A DNA stretch of 64,000 nt from Marinoscillum luteum (GCF_044005705.1 NZ_JBIPKE010000012.1:1-64000); one strand, 5' to 3'. Counted from the first letter of the stretch, positions 36,001-43,520 are shown. Made by a program: numbers and translations. The notes: generated by a model not told the origin, from the letters alone.

Positions 36001-37727
36001 CGGATGTGAAGCTGGTAACCAGGCCATTTAATCTGAAACTATCTTCACTTGAGCGGGACAGACAAGCTTTATTAGCATTTAAAGATGCTGTGGATAAAGG
36101 CGCTTTCAAATTCGATCTGACCACCTGGACAGGAGATGTTTCCAGTAGTTGGGAAGGTGTGACTGTAGAGGAGAATAGGGTTACCGCTCTGTCTTTGCCT
36201 GCGGAGATTGATACAGACCTGACTGACGGTGATCAGAGCAGAATACTGGAGGGTAATGTACCACCATCGTTTGCTGATTTGAGCGGTCTGGTTACTTTGA
36301 ATTTGAAAGGTAACTACCTAAGGTCTTTCCCGAATGTCTCCAAGTGGCCTTCTATTACCGCGGTTGACATTAGCAATAACAGGTTGGCATTTAAAGACAT
36401 CATTCCAAACCTGGGACTGAAGAATACAGCGACATTTAATTATGTTCCTCAGCGCAGGTATGACGAGACCGTTTATGACACCATTCAGGCAGGTGAAAAC
36501 CTTCAGTTGGGTATCCAAATGAGTGGCACAGGCCTTCAGTACCAATGGAAATTTGGGGCTTATATCCCGGGACAGCCTTATAACAATGATGTTGCCAATA
36601 TCACTGGAGCCAATTCAAGAGTACTCCAAATAGAGAGTATCGACTACAGTAAAATGGGAACTTACAGGGTGGAGGTTACTCATCCTCAGGTACCTGATCT
36701 CACCATTACCAGTAGAAATAAGAACATCATGGCAAGTACTGATATCTTCGGGACCGTCTTTGCCGACAATAGCAATACTTTGCTCACGGATGGTCAGGTA
36801 ATTATCTACAGAAGAACTCCAGCTGGGCCATTTGTTCCAGAGGATACCACAGAGGTGGATGCTACCGGATTATATGGATTCAGTAATGTGGTTTTGGGAG
36901 ATTTCATTGCCCTGGCCAGACCTGTTCGAAGCATCTTCCCAAATACCATTCCTACCTATTATGAGCAGGCTGAGCTGTATGCTGATGCCACCACCATAGA
37001 GGTGAGAGAAAGGATAGAGGGAGTTGATATCCAGATGATCTTTTATCAGGATCCTACAATTATTGAAACCGGTGCGGATTTCGTAGGAGAGCTGTTTACT
37101 GATATTGAAGATCAGGGAATTGTTGATGAAGAAGGGTCCAGAGTCAATGCTCGACGAAAAGTTAAGCGAGCGGCTTGTTCCATGCGTAGGTTTGTGAGGA
37201 GTGGAAGAGGTGTCCAGGAGGACATTTATGAACTCTACGCTTATGTGGAATCGGACGACGAAGGAAGGTTTAACTTCGAGGGTGTAGAAGAAGGTAAATA
37301 CCTGCTGAACATTGAATACCCCGGAGTTCCGATGGACCCGAGTTCAGATATCGAATTTATAGTAGGAGGAGATAAGGAAAATCAGTTATTTACGCTTACT
37401 GCTGTGATTACGGAGAATGGAATTGAGGTGGAAGCTACTGAAGTCTTGTACTCTCTGAAGCCATATATTAAAGATGTAAGGTTGTATCCAAACCCTACTG
37501 AAAGCATACTCACAGCGGACTTTCTGGTTTACCGAAAACTCAATGATCTGAAGATGGAAGTAGTGGATGTGAAAGGTATTAAGCTATGGGAGCAGGCGCT
37601 TAACCCTAAAATGGGAGTTCAAAGCACCAGAGTAGATTTGACTACCTATCCCACAGGAGTATACTTCATAGTCTTTACCGATGAGGCCGGAACGTTTAGG
37701 CAGCAGGTGAAGATCGGCAAGAAATAG
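27099..37727 (+). CDS. Giant multidomain LRR surface protein, T9SS type A substrate
   Basis: 3542 residues with a signal peptide (ASIVVLSLIANVLDAQ) and then a charged, helical, low-complexity stretch to ~245. Four or five cassettes follow, each with a (D/E)xxALxxxY...W cap, plant-type LRRs (LTNLxxLxLxxNxLxGxIP) and an Ig-like domain. LRR blocks lie near 300-815, 945-1260, 1385-1550 and 2621-2888, with a short one near 3050. Residues ~1668-1822 are an unassigned beta region. Two FN3-like parts (1822-1905, 2025-2118), FG-GAP/VCBS repeats (2122-2482) and an ASPIC/UnbV-like domain (2486-2571) interrupt the series. The end is a carboxypeptidase-regulatory-like domain (3215-3331), a basic Cys motif (3350-3371) and a T9SS type A sorting domain (3458-3542). 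A secreted adhesin or recognition role is likely; the ligand is unknown. Confidence 0.92.
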   Translation: MKTKIITASIVVLSLIANVLDAQEIRKATESEISTYKEQLSKKTEEHRTDLTVNPSANTTNVAQSTPKAQEQTSAQKIEEKMALENTDKSIEYRELALERVIKEFNEKKQKPMQDVGQPSFERVTPKSAEDLKESDDVFLEDEDLKALKLSIHQKNIDAQKRLIENGFGSANERSSVRNTKAAEIKPTNTKGDSWYQSLAGGSQSHTEGTWEDREEELRQQARERSKEKATRDSRQTERIGFQADSTVTSDSLALVDLYFALNGDFWYDNANWLSGPVNTWSGVDWASYEYEVVGDTSSTFKTVVFVTGLTLYDNNLSGALPASIGDLDSLSYLNLGYNSITGDLPAEIGNLTKLSYLDIGGNFFTSLPGTIGNLTNLNGLSIWNRTYDNEGYFVTDGMTDLPTSLWTLTQINSLDLGGHQLSSIPGELGNLTNLGYLWLWGNALQSLPTSIGNLANLEVLYLDGNQITSVPSEIGSLTKLRELNLGQNQLTELPEAIGSLDSLRYLYAHNNQLTSLPTGIGSLPKLEYIGLWHNFLTTDISDFFGLSTLQSLVIYDNQLTGTLDGVSGLTNIHELSIGSNQISGSIPPEIGSLTNLNYLWVDNNQLSGSLPAELFELPAIQQIDVGYNQITGEFPVTSGTESLYQLRLGGNGITALSSGIGNFPGLVSLSIEFNEISGSLPAELSGDTSLVYFYAYRNQLSGTIPESYSSLTHLAELVLDDNLFDGELPTAIGSWTEMSIFSISRNGFVGAVPASLNNLEFLQELWIDNNQLTSLPDLSGLYSLSGVWAYNNYFEFDDFEPLMQTYAGFNLGPQYIPEPTFEIVSEGTEVLIDATVGGSQNHYQWYFNGEWLDAGDTSVLVISNLNRESAGTYWCEIYNDSVTNQTGLHLYSGDQTYWISAPVTQGDSLALVDIYKATRGRDWYNANNWLKSPVAMWEGVFLKDGRVTKLDLYDKNMQRGLPPSIGDLDALEWLSLYYNPGLQSIPGELYSLTNLHYLDLDITGITKISPSISLLTNMDTLWIGGNNYETKIPVEVFSLTKLKVLEMAGAGFRGAIPNEIGSLTELEALWISNMPKVRGDIPASMASLSKLSFLNLSGTPFTGGLENIAGITSLKSLFLYNSPLALTTLPSSLSGLTNLESLNMSGGDFSAGLPAVIWEFNQLKRLTLAYMQITEVPAELSVLSLEYLNIGNNSITGGLPADMNVDQMKYIYFHNNEIDDISVLENASLLETLIGYNNRLDFADLTPLVSYFENNQGFFDVSYQQPLPVSSDYIQLSVGESLNLSVDITPDSITYIDWFHNGSYVGSGTTFTIDSVTNPHSDGYYEAYLYHDVISSLAGLQLYTPPVEVQVVEAVLEADSSALVAFYNTIDNSSERLYNWLEGPVETWEGVEAYGGRVYGLSLYGLEGSLSGTALSGLDALSFISIYGGNLTGGIPAEIFSLPNLNFIDLAYNNLSGSIPLEIGNASQLGYIGFSGNLLSGAIPSEIGQIGNLHELFLDNNRLTGAVPESFNQVQWGALGLDRNHLEDLPAGLDTALMYAYHVNFEYNQFDYEDLARASGNTVYSDYTYAPQESTRDIYFTGDATVGGTVTLHAERQDPNDEFYWYKGDKYSFEPYYFEFGYTGTDSTFTFTIDSDWDQTKYMAVVRNSGYKNGDYRFLSSQLVVDPYERRFASSMSASPIEASSLGSDIGGVGAPDTPPIMEGEGWEWWLYDSWWHNAIEPDLDTLKMYYSDSAIAIDYVRLHSPGGELNVTTMTLHGTGGEKLVVPVYREIYQHENQLKFPKTSFAVNQIDFAVTNGSVDAIEIGDSGADGIDPPILSDFYTEIGRDYLFVEVINPGFADYIVLERGTDGVNFDVIDTIGFTGWYFDAVSPGTYYYRAKAGYPTFGAESGYSNVLETGNCNPVVPLDKVWAGVSTGLGDYEGITSTRDSVFIYESWSYATFNVSDMTAGWYDQFWGYHEELGFFREKCDNLSGYSEYGQVSEVSAVYENDTLYLEWKDFGNNLHVISKFYVIGDAPENELYELYEPENVTAYLMSSASIGLTWNSSDGASEFVIQRSEGDATNFANVDTVTNQLKYADVNTLDGRHYYYRVIAKSGNLTSYPSEEANIIHKASLFEPVSNAVTEDITRTSYGGSWADFDGDGDDDLYVTNAFELAANFLYENTGNGTFKKIIGTIATTEIGFTRSASWGDYDNDGFTDLFVPFNGEGDRVYRNTGSKSFVKTNAVVATTTTDFGSESGVWVDLDNDGNLDLVTSAGFVFTNDGAGALALSATLESPDGLLPDLPILIWTVSNVDFDNDGDQDIYFTGDQQNMLFVNDGTGQLSYVENTISNDFVRGRGYTWADFNNDGFLDLITGDRNTEALGMYLNDQSGGFEFLHITALTNDYDGEDDVQFGRGYTSGDMNNDGWQDLVWTIEDRAYILYNAGNLTFDLVDVDEQAFPATNIFSHVSLADVNGDGALDIFLPNQDFNGHNYIYVNNVKTNNWISVKLKGIESNRSGIGGRVRVKANNTWQVQAVTSQNGISSGNSLRTEFGIGTATVVDSIAVDWPSGLTTYALNVTPNKFMTMVEVPVASGPTVNEGDSTALVALYNGTAGAGWIKNEGWLEGSPLAWEGANFDDNGRLVSLILNDNNLVGTIPTEITNLTALEVLDLSGNQLTGKIPEALGNMTTLYNLSLNDNQLQGTIPASVGSLVNLQNLDLYNNNFLGELPATLGSLSELRQFEIHNNGFIGFVPANIGTLTNLQVLRLDHNDFEGPLPEGLGGMASLQVLYVNDNHFTESLPATLGGLSELLQLKVQNNEFSGDLPASLSALTGIQYIDISNNLFSGSLSPLAELDTIYYLNADRNRFTALPDFASNSADTIYVRNNSLDFEGFELNASLIQDGRLLVNPQDSLFARVDSLHNVGVGIEIFFEIGGASNSYTWKFNGEVLESSDGIDVFESSVLIASPDTPNEGEYILEITNESFPDVKLVTRPFNLKLSSLERDRQALLAFKDAVDKGAFKFDLTTWTGDVSSSWEGVTVEENRVTALSLPAEIDTDLTDGDQSRILEGNVPPSFADLSGLVTLNLKGNYLRSFPNVSKWPSITAVDISNNRLAFKDIIPNLGLKNTATFNYVPQRRYDETVYDTIQAGENLQLGIQMSGTGLQYQWKFGAYIPGQPYNNDVANITGANSRVLQIESIDYSKMGTYRVEVTHPQVPDLTITSRNKNIMASTDIFGTVFADNSNTLLTDGQVIIYRRTPAGPFVPEDTTEVDATGLYGFSNVVLGDFIALARPVRSIFPNTIPTYYEQAELYADATTIEVRERIEGVDIQMIFYQDPTIIETGADFVGELFTDIEDQGIVDEEGSRVNARRKVKRAACSMRRFVRSGRGVQEDIYELYAYVESDDEGRFNFEGVEEGKYLLNIEYPGVPMDPSSDIEFIVGGDKENQLFTLTAVITENGIEVEATEVLYSLKPYIKDVRLYPNPTESILTADFLVYRKLNDLKMEVVDVKGIKLWEQALNPKMGVQSTRVDLTTYPTGVYFIVFTDEAGTFRQQVKIGKK
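37141..37727 (+). repeat. C-terminal module, copy A (in the 3542-aa protein)
   Basis: Encodes the basic motif RRKVKRAACSMRRFVRSGR, the DIYELYAYVESDDEG(R)FNFEG segment, GKYLLNIEYPGVPMDP and the type A sorting domain. Copies B (41770-42357) and C (49845-50431) are close in protein, while third codon positions differ. Confidence 0.85.
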
Positions 37728-37748
37728 TTTCGAACCTTCGGAACAGTA

Positions 37749-37784
37749 AACGTCCTCTCAGGTTCTGAGAGGACGTTTTTTTTA
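37749..37784 (+). terminator. Rho-independent terminator of the giant LRR gene
   Basis: AACGTCCTCTCA (37749-37760), loop GGTTC, TGAGAGGACGTT (37766-37777) and a long T tail: a perfect 12-bp stem. Confidence 0.93.
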
Positions 37785-37808
37785 TTCAGGCACCTGATAG
37801 GAGAGAAC

Positions 37809-37855
37809 TACCTATTTTTAGGTACTGCATCTTCATAATGGCATAATTACATTTG
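37809..37855 (+). promoter_or_regulatory. Palindrome and promoter of the S74 fibre gene
   Basis: TACCTATTTTTAGGTA (37809-37824) is a perfect inverted repeat. A perfect -7 box, TACATTTG (37848-37855), begins 24 bp after its last base. CTG follows the palindrome where TTG occurs in the related elements. The predicted start near 37862 is 20 bp before the ATG. Confidence 0.6.
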
Positions 37856-37881
37856 TTCTTTAATATATACAACGCGTAATT

Positions 37882-40488
37882 ATGAAATATCTGTCACTAG
37901 TATTTGCCTTATGTTTTACACTTTCATCCTATGGTCAGAAGATTCCTTTTCAGGGAAAACTCACTGAAAATGATGAGCCTGTTACAGGTACGAAGGACCT
38001 TACATTTAGTTTTGAATCTACCGAATGGACTGAAACACATACGAGTGTGTCTATTCTCGATGGTTTTTACAGTGTGGTACTGGGGAGCATCACACCTCTA
38101 CCAGACGACCTTTTTGCATCTTCCGATGAAGCAAGCTTGATCATATCCGTAGGAGAGATAAGCTTAAGCCCCATTACCATCTATCAACCCTATAAGCAGA
38201 AAGTATTTACGGACACATATGATGGGACCACTGATCAGCCTGCCCTGACTGTCAACAGATCAGGATCCGCGGGATCGAGTTTTGCAGCTGCAGAAGTGAT
38301 CGCGGAGATGGATGATGATTCTTATGCACTCTATGGGCAAGCCACAGGAGCTGGAAGCAATTATGCTGTATATGGTTACGCCAATGGAGAAGGGGCCACC
38401 AACTGGGGTACCTTCGGGATAGCCAGAGGTGCTGGAGATGGCTCGGAGGGCTATGGTACGGGCTCGTATAACAATGGTGCTGTTGGGTATGCTAGAGACA
38501 ACATCTGGGGCAATACCGGGGTTTGGGGCCGCGCGTATGGAGCCCAGGGAGTTGATAATATAGGAGTAGCTGGTTGGGCTGAAGTGAACAATGGCTCCGA
38601 TACCATCCTAAACCAAGGAGTATTAGGCCGTGCTTTGGGCCCGGGGATTAACTATGGTGTTCATGGTATAGCTGAGGCAGGCGTGGAGAACTGGGCCGGT
38701 TGGTTTGATGGTAATGTGAATGTCAATGGAGAATTGATGGTCAATGGCGAGCCTTTTTCTGGAGGTTCATCTACTGGAGTTCCTGATTCCATTGAAGCTA
38801 CAGATATCAAACTTTTGAATGCCGAGGGAAAATTGAGAACCCACCTCAATATATATGAACCGACCAATGCTGGTAGTCTCGTGCTTTATGGAGCCAATGA
38901 CTCCACGAAAGTGATTGTAGGAAGTTCCTATTCAGGCTATGGTGGATATATCGGTTTATATGACTCTTTAAGAAATCAGGGAGCTCGCTTGTTTGTGAAT
39001 ACCAAAGGGGTGGGTAACCTTTATACCTACGATGCTAATCATAAGGTAGCAGGATGGTTTGGTAACCAGGGCAACACCGGTGGCTTTATGCAATTGGCCG
39101 GTTATGATCAGAGTGGGGTTTTTACTGGCGCTACCTACACAGGAATGGCCTCATGGAACAATGGGCTACCCTACTTCATCATGGAGGGGTCATCAGAAGA
39201 TCCGTTTACGACCTTGGTGGAGTTCGGTGCCAGTTTGAATGGACAAAGCAGTGAGGTTCCTTATTTCAATATGAATTCGAGTACCCGTGCCATAAATGGT
39301 CAAAGTGCTGCTATTTCTTTGGGAGTGAGTGAGCAGGACCTGGGATTTTTGGAGCTCCATGGTGGCAATGATCGCAATTGGGACGTAAGAGCAGTGCTCC
39401 AGGTAGATTCAGTAGGCTCTCTGGGTACGGCTGGCAGATTGGAGTTACTAGGACCTTTAGGAGATGTTGATAATAACGTGAAGGGAATTATGCGGGTAGG
39501 GGCGAATAATGATGCGGGAGGTACAGACCCTTCAGGCGTGAGTGGTGAAATGATACTCTTTGGTACCAATACACCAAACGTGATCATGGGGGGTAAACAG
39601 TGGGACAATAATGACCTTGCGAAAATGGAATTGTTGGGATCGAAATCTGATGGAGGTTCCTGGGCACTTCCAAACATTGGACTAGACGTATTTTCGGATG
39701 GTACTTATGATGCTGGTGCAATCAATATCTTTAATACGATAGATGGCACTTCCTATCAAACCGTAGGATTGACTAGCAATGGCCGGGACAATGGAGGTCA
39801 ACTTACTCTTCACTCTGCAGATGCAAGCAGCATGGTAGTTTTGCAATCTTCTTCTGTTGATGGAGTACAGGGGGGTGAAATCAATCTCTTATCATCCGTG
39901 GAGGGTAGTGGTATCAGGATGTACGGCGGATCCGATTTTGGTGCCGACAGTAATCCGGTAGCACAAAGCCACATTGCCATATACGACAATGACTCTACCT
40001 ATGTTTACCTATGGGGAGATGGTAGCATTGATGCATCGGGCACTATTTCCGGACAGTCAGTCGTGCAAACTTCGGATCAGAGACTAAAAGATAACATACA
40101 GACTCAGAAGAACTCCCTTGAGAAAATCAAATCTCTTCGTGGGGTGACCTTTGAGTGGAAAAGTGATCCTTCGAATGAACAACACATTGGTTTTATTGCG
40201 CAGGAAGTGCAAGAGATATATCCTGAGATGGTTACAACAAATGAAGATGGATACAAAGCTGTCAATTATGCGGTATTAGTATCATCACTGGTGGAGGCCA
40301 TCAAGGAATTGGATAAAAAGGTGGACATGTTGGCAGATGAGAATGCTAAAATGAAGGCAGAGCTGTCTGCAGCATCATCAAGATCATCCGAAATAGAACA
40401 GCTCAGATCGGAGATAGCATCTATCAGGGAACTACTCTTAAGCCCAGCGAAAGAGTCTGAAGCTACAACAATCGGTCAGAACCGATAG
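37882..40488 (+). CDS. Secreted fibre-like protein with C-terminal peptidase S74 auto-chaperone domain
   Basis: 868 residues with a signal peptide (LVFALCFTLSSYGQ). The N-terminal domain (20-120, IPFQGKLTENDEPVTG) is of the kind that precedes fibres in Bacteroidota. A glycine-rich repetitive region (about 145-270) has units like YAVYGYANGEG, NWGTFGIARGAG and YGVHGIAEAG. A long beta-rich shaft follows. The C-terminus is a Peptidase_S74 intramolecular chaperone: VQTSDQRLKDNI (Ser731, Lys736), GFIAQEVQEIYPEMV, then a coiled coil (805-855). In phage tail spikes this domain trimerises the fibre and cuts itself off at the Ser. The presence of the Ser and Lys suggests cleavage here too. No T9SS sorting domain is seen. 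The 12-bp gap to the next gene implies one operon. Confidence 0.88.
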   Translation: MKYLSLVFALCFTLSSYGQKIPFQGKLTENDEPVTGTKDLTFSFESTEWTETHTSVSILDGFYSVVLGSITPLPDDLFASSDEASLIISVGEISLSPITIYQPYKQKVFTDTYDGTTDQPALTVNRSGSAGSSFAAAEVIAEMDDDSYALYGQATGAGSNYAVYGYANGEGATNWGTFGIARGAGDGSEGYGTGSYNNGAVGYARDNIWGNTGVWGRAYGAQGVDNIGVAGWAEVNNGSDTILNQGVLGRALGPGINYGVHGIAEAGVENWAGWFDGNVNVNGELMVNGEPFSGGSSTGVPDSIEATDIKLLNAEGKLRTHLNIYEPTNAGSLVLYGANDSTKVIVGSSYSGYGGYIGLYDSLRNQGARLFVNTKGVGNLYTYDANHKVAGWFGNQGNTGGFMQLAGYDQSGVFTGATYTGMASWNNGLPYFIMEGSSEDPFTTLVEFGASLNGQSSEVPYFNMNSSTRAINGQSAAISLGVSEQDLGFLELHGGNDRNWDVRAVLQVDSVGSLGTAGRLELLGPLGDVDNNVKGIMRVGANNDAGGTDPSGVSGEMILFGTNTPNVIMGGKQWDNNDLAKMELLGSKSDGGSWALPNIGLDVFSDGTYDAGAINIFNTIDGTSYQTVGLTSNGRDNGGQLTLHSADASSMVVLQSSSVDGVQGGEINLLSSVEGSGIRMYGGSDFGADSNPVAQSHIAIYDNDSTYVYLWGDGSIDASGTISGQSVVQTSDQRLKDNIQTQKNSLEKIKSLRGVTFEWKSDPSNEQHIGFIAQEVQEIYPEMVTTNEDGYKAVNYAVLVSSLVEAIKELDKKVDMLADENAKMKAELSAASSRSSEIEQLRSEIASIRELLLSPAKESEATTIGQNR

Positions 40489-40500
40489 GAGAAGTACAGG

Positions 40501-42357
40501 ATGAATATGAAACGATTTTTAAACATCATATTATTCATAGGTATTGGTCATTTTGGGTTTTCCCAGTTTGCCAATACAGCGCATGTGCAGTCTCTTGGGG
40601 GCGGTGTGGCCACCGGAGGTAATTTCAGTACACTGGCAGTATCAGGGGACCCTTCCGCCAGTAGTGAGCTAGCACTCGGGGGTAACCAGGCTGTGTATTC
40701 AGGTTTTATGCCAGGAAAATACATTATTCTTTCTTTCGGTTTGGAAAAGGATGCAGCAGTTTTGGCGGCACTGTATGAAACACTCGGGGGGGCTGACTGG
40801 GTTACCAACGAGGGATGGTTGGTATCCGAAAATATTGGTGAATGGGCTGGAGTTACAATCACCAATCAGCGGGTTTCTGCACTTATGCTGCCTTCTAACA
40901 ACTTGCAGAATGAAGTGCCCGAGTTGATCAAAAACCTGGCAAAATTAGAACATATAGATTTTTCTAATAATCAGATCAGAAAATTGCCTGACCTCTCGGG
41001 AATGCCCAACCTGGAGACATTAAAGGTGGAGGAAAATCGATTGGGATTTGAGAGCCTGATTAAAAACAAGAACATAGCAGATTACAGCTATGCTCCACAA
41101 AAGCGCTATGGTTTTACTAAAAGTGATACCGTAGAGGCCGGACAAGCTTACCAGCTGGTTGCCACTGTTCCGGGTAAAGGAAATGTCTATCAGTGGCTTT
41201 TTGATGATTTTCCCAAACCGGATGAGGCTGTAGAGGTGGCGGGTGCAAATAAAACGAGCCTGATGCTGACCGATATTGACTACAGCAACATGGGGGCATA
41301 CCGGCTGAAGGTAACCAATCCGGCTTTGCCCGATTTGGAGATTGAGACTCGAAATCAAAACATATGGGCGGCTACAGATATCTATGGGAAGGTCTATGCC
41401 GATGATCAGGGCAACTTACTGACTGATGGTCAGGTTGAAATTTATCGAATTTTTGATGGACCTTTCACCTTGTCCGATAGCTCGGTAATAGACTCGGAGG
41501 GTAATTATGTAATTGAAGACGTAGTGCTCGGAGATTTCATATTGTTGGTGAAAAATAACCCCGAGACTTTCCCGAATGTATTGCAGACTTATTATATCAG
41601 TAATAATGACTGGATCGATGCAGATACGCTCTTTTTGAGAGAGCAAGCGGATGACATTGACATTGATATGATATTCAAACCTCAGGTTACTCCGGTGCCA
41701 ACAGGAGCTAATTTCGATGGAGAGCTCTTTTCAGAGCTGGATGAGGCGATCGTGGATGAGGAGGACGGTAGGATATATGCGAGACGGAAAGTAAAGCGGG
41801 CGGCTTGTTCGATGCGTCGTTTTGTGAGGAGTGGTAGGGGGATCGAGGAGGATATCTATGAACTATATGCTTATGTCGAATCCGATGATGAAGGAAGGTT
41901 CAATTTTGAAGGAGTTGAGGAGGGCAAGTACCTGTTAAATATTCAATATCCAGGTGTACCCATGGATCCCAATTCAGATATTGAGTTTGTTGTGGGCGGC
42001 GATAAGGAGAATCAGAGATTCTCACTCGTGGCAACGATAACGGATCAGGGGATACAGGTGGAAGCTAATGAGGTTTTATACTCACTGAAGCCCTACTTGA
42101 AAGATATCAGACTGTACCCAAACCCTACTGAGGGAGTACTTTCCATCGATTTTCTGGTATACAGAAAGCTGAATGATTTGAAGGTGGAAGTGGTGGATGT
42201 GAAGGGGGTGAAGCTCATGGAACAGGAGTTGAGCCCAAAGATGGGAATTCAAACAGCCCGGGTTGACCTGACCACCTATGAGGCAGGGGTTTACTTTCTC
42301 ATATTTACGGATGAAGGAGGTACATTCCGGCAGCAAGTGAAGGTGGGTAGGAAATAA
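40501..42357 (+). CDS. LRR/Ig T9SS type A surface protein, short relative of the two giants
   Basis: 618 residues with a signal peptide (LNIILFIGIGHFGFSQ). Residues 20-75 are a Gly/Ser-rich region (VQSLGGGVATGGNFS) of a kind seen at the start of many T9SS substrates. An LRR cap (82-118), a short LRR run (120-187), an Ig-like domain opening with YAPQKRYGF (about 198-283) and a carboxypeptidase-regulatory-like domain (291-397) follow. The end has the basic motif RRKVKRAACSMRRFVRSGR (starting at 428) and a type A T9SS sorting domain (LYPNPTEGVLSIDF to QQVKVGRK, 537-618). From the Ig domain onward it parallels the ends of the 27099 and 43619 products. It seems to be a minimal version of the giant proteins, cotranscribed with the S74 fibre. 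Confidence 0.9.
   Translation: MNMKRFLNIILFIGIGHFGFSQFANTAHVQSLGGGVATGGNFSTLAVSGDPSASSELALGGNQAVYSGFMPGKYIILSFGLEKDAAVLAALYETLGGADWVTNEGWLVSENIGEWAGVTITNQRVSALMLPSNNLQNEVPELIKNLAKLEHIDFSNNQIRKLPDLSGMPNLETLKVEENRLGFESLIKNKNIADYSYAPQKRYGFTKSDTVEAGQAYQLVATVPGKGNVYQWLFDDFPKPDEAVEVAGANKTSLMLTDIDYSNMGAYRLKVTNPALPDLEIETRNQNIWAATDIYGKVYADDQGNLLTDGQVEIYRIFDGPFTLSDSSVIDSEGNYVIEDVVLGDFILLVKNNPETFPNVLQTYYISNNDWIDADTLFLREQADDIDIDMIFKPQVTPVPTGANFDGELFSELDEAIVDEEDGRIYARRKVKRAACSMRRFVRSGRGIEEDIYELYAYVESDDEGRFNFEGVEEGKYLLNIQYPGVPMDPNSDIEFVVGGDKENQRFSLVATITDQGIQVEANEVLYSLKPYLKDIRLYPNPTEGVLSIDFLVYRKLNDLKVEVVDVKGVKLMEQELSPKMGIQTARVDLTTYEAGVYFLIFTDEGGTFRQQVKVGRK
41770..42357 (+). repeat. C-terminal module, copy B (in the 618-aa protein)
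   Basis: Protein sequence is nearly the same as copy A through the basic motif, the YAYVESDDEG segment and the sorting domain (VYRKLNDLKVEVVDVKGVKL). DNA differs mostly at synonymous sites. Confidence 0.85.
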
Positions 42358-42399
42358 CTGTTTCAGTCTATTTTTATTTTAGGTTGTAATTTTAACTGC

Positions 42400-42428
42400 C
42401 GCCCCGATAACTATCGGGGCGTTTTTTT
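42400..42428 (+). terminator. Rho-independent terminator
   Basis: CGCCCCGATA (42400-42409) / TATCGGGGCG (42412-42421) with a two-base loop and a T7 tail. It ends only 12 bp before the next ATG, so that gene needs read-through or a promoter buried in the hairpin. Confidence 0.9.
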
Positions 42429-42440
42429 TATCTTGGCGGC

Positions 42441-43520
42441 ATGGAAGAATCGCCTAATGTACCACCTCCATTTAGTTATCGTTTTAGCCCTAATGTTCCA
42501 GAGCTTTTACAAGGGCTGAAATGCTCCTTAGCCATTAGCACCTACCAGACTGGTAAGGTGATTATTTTCTCACCCAAGGATCAGGATAGTCTGGTGCAGT
42601 TGCCTCGAAATTTTAATCGACCCATGGGGATGGCCATTAGCGGCAATAAGTGGGCCATTGCTACAAGGGATCAGCTATTGGTTACCTCTAATGCGCCTGG
42701 GCTGGCAGCAAATTACAAACCCAACCCCAATACCTACGATGCGCTTTATGTACCTCGTGTAAGTTATAATACGGGTACGTTGGACATCCATGATCTGATC
42801 TGGGCAAAGGACAAACTGATTGCCGTCAACACACTGTTTTGTTGCCTGATGGTGAACAGCGACGAGTTTAGCTTCAAACCGGTATGGAAACCCCATTTTG
42901 TTTCCGAATTAATGCCCGAAGACAGGTGTCACCTCAATGGGATGACACTGGAAAATGAACAACCCAAATACGTAACGGCCCTGGGAGCCACCAACACACC
43001 ACGTGGATGGAAGGAGGGGATGCTTACTTCGGGCATTCTGATGGATGTAGAGAGCAATGAAATCATCATGAACGATCTACCTGTTCCCCACAGTCCAAGA
43101 CTATATCCTGACGGGTTGTTTATGCTATTATCAGCTACCGGTGAAGTGGTAAAAGTAGATCCTCAAACTGGTAAGTATGATGTATTGACCAAGCTGAATG
43201 GTTTCCTGAGGGGAATGGATCGGGTTGGTGATTATCTTTTCGTGGCCATGTCCCGCCTCCGGCAGGGCAGTTCCTTATTTAAGGAAGCACCTATCGCCAA
43301 AGAGTCCGTCCATTGTGGCGTCAGTATCATCTATATACCATCAGGTCAGCAGGTTGGATTTATCGTATATAATAACACCGTAGAGGAATTGTTTGAGGTA
43401 AAAGCACTGCGCAATACTTTGAGGCCAAATGTACTTAACATGGATAAAGGCGTGCATCAGCAGACCATTGTTACGTCCGACCAGGTCTTTTGGACAGAGG
43501 CCGATGATAAGAAATCATGA
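42441..43520 (+). CDS. TIGR03032 family protein
   Basis: 359 residues with no signal peptide, so cytoplasmic. Family features are FSPNVPELLQGLKCSLAIST near the start, then RPMGMAI, LDIHDLIW, EDRCHLNGMTL, NTPRGWKEG, GILMDVESNEII and PHSPRLY. The family is described by similarity only, with a propeller-like fold likely from repeating beta segments, and its biochemical function is not established. In other bacteria members can lie near sulfotransferase or glycan-related genes; here it stands between two T9SS surface-protein genes. It starts 12 bp after a strong terminator, which is unusual. The family call is firm, the role is unknown. Confidence 0.85.
   Translation: MEESPNVPPPFSYRFSPNVPELLQGLKCSLAISTYQTGKVIIFSPKDQDSLVQLPRNFNRPMGMAISGNKWAIATRDQLLVTSNAPGLAANYKPNPNTYDALYVPRVSYNTGTLDIHDLIWAKDKLIAVNTLFCCLMVNSDEFSFKPVWKPHFVSELMPEDRCHLNGMTLENEQPKYVTALGATNTPRGWKEGMLTSGILMDVESNEIIMNDLPVPHSPRLYPDGLFMLLSATGEVVKVDPQTGKYDVLTKLNGFLRGMDRVGDYLFVAMSRLRQGSSLFKEAPIAKESVHCGVSIIYIPSGQQVGFIVYNNTVEELFEVKALRNTLRPNVLNMDKGVHQQTIVTSDQVFWTEADDKKS

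Noticed and set aside
37882..40488. Prophage remnant suggested by the S74 domain
   Set aside because: No capsid, terminase, integrase or lysis genes nearby. The protein has a bacterial signal peptide and shares an operon with a T9SS substrate.
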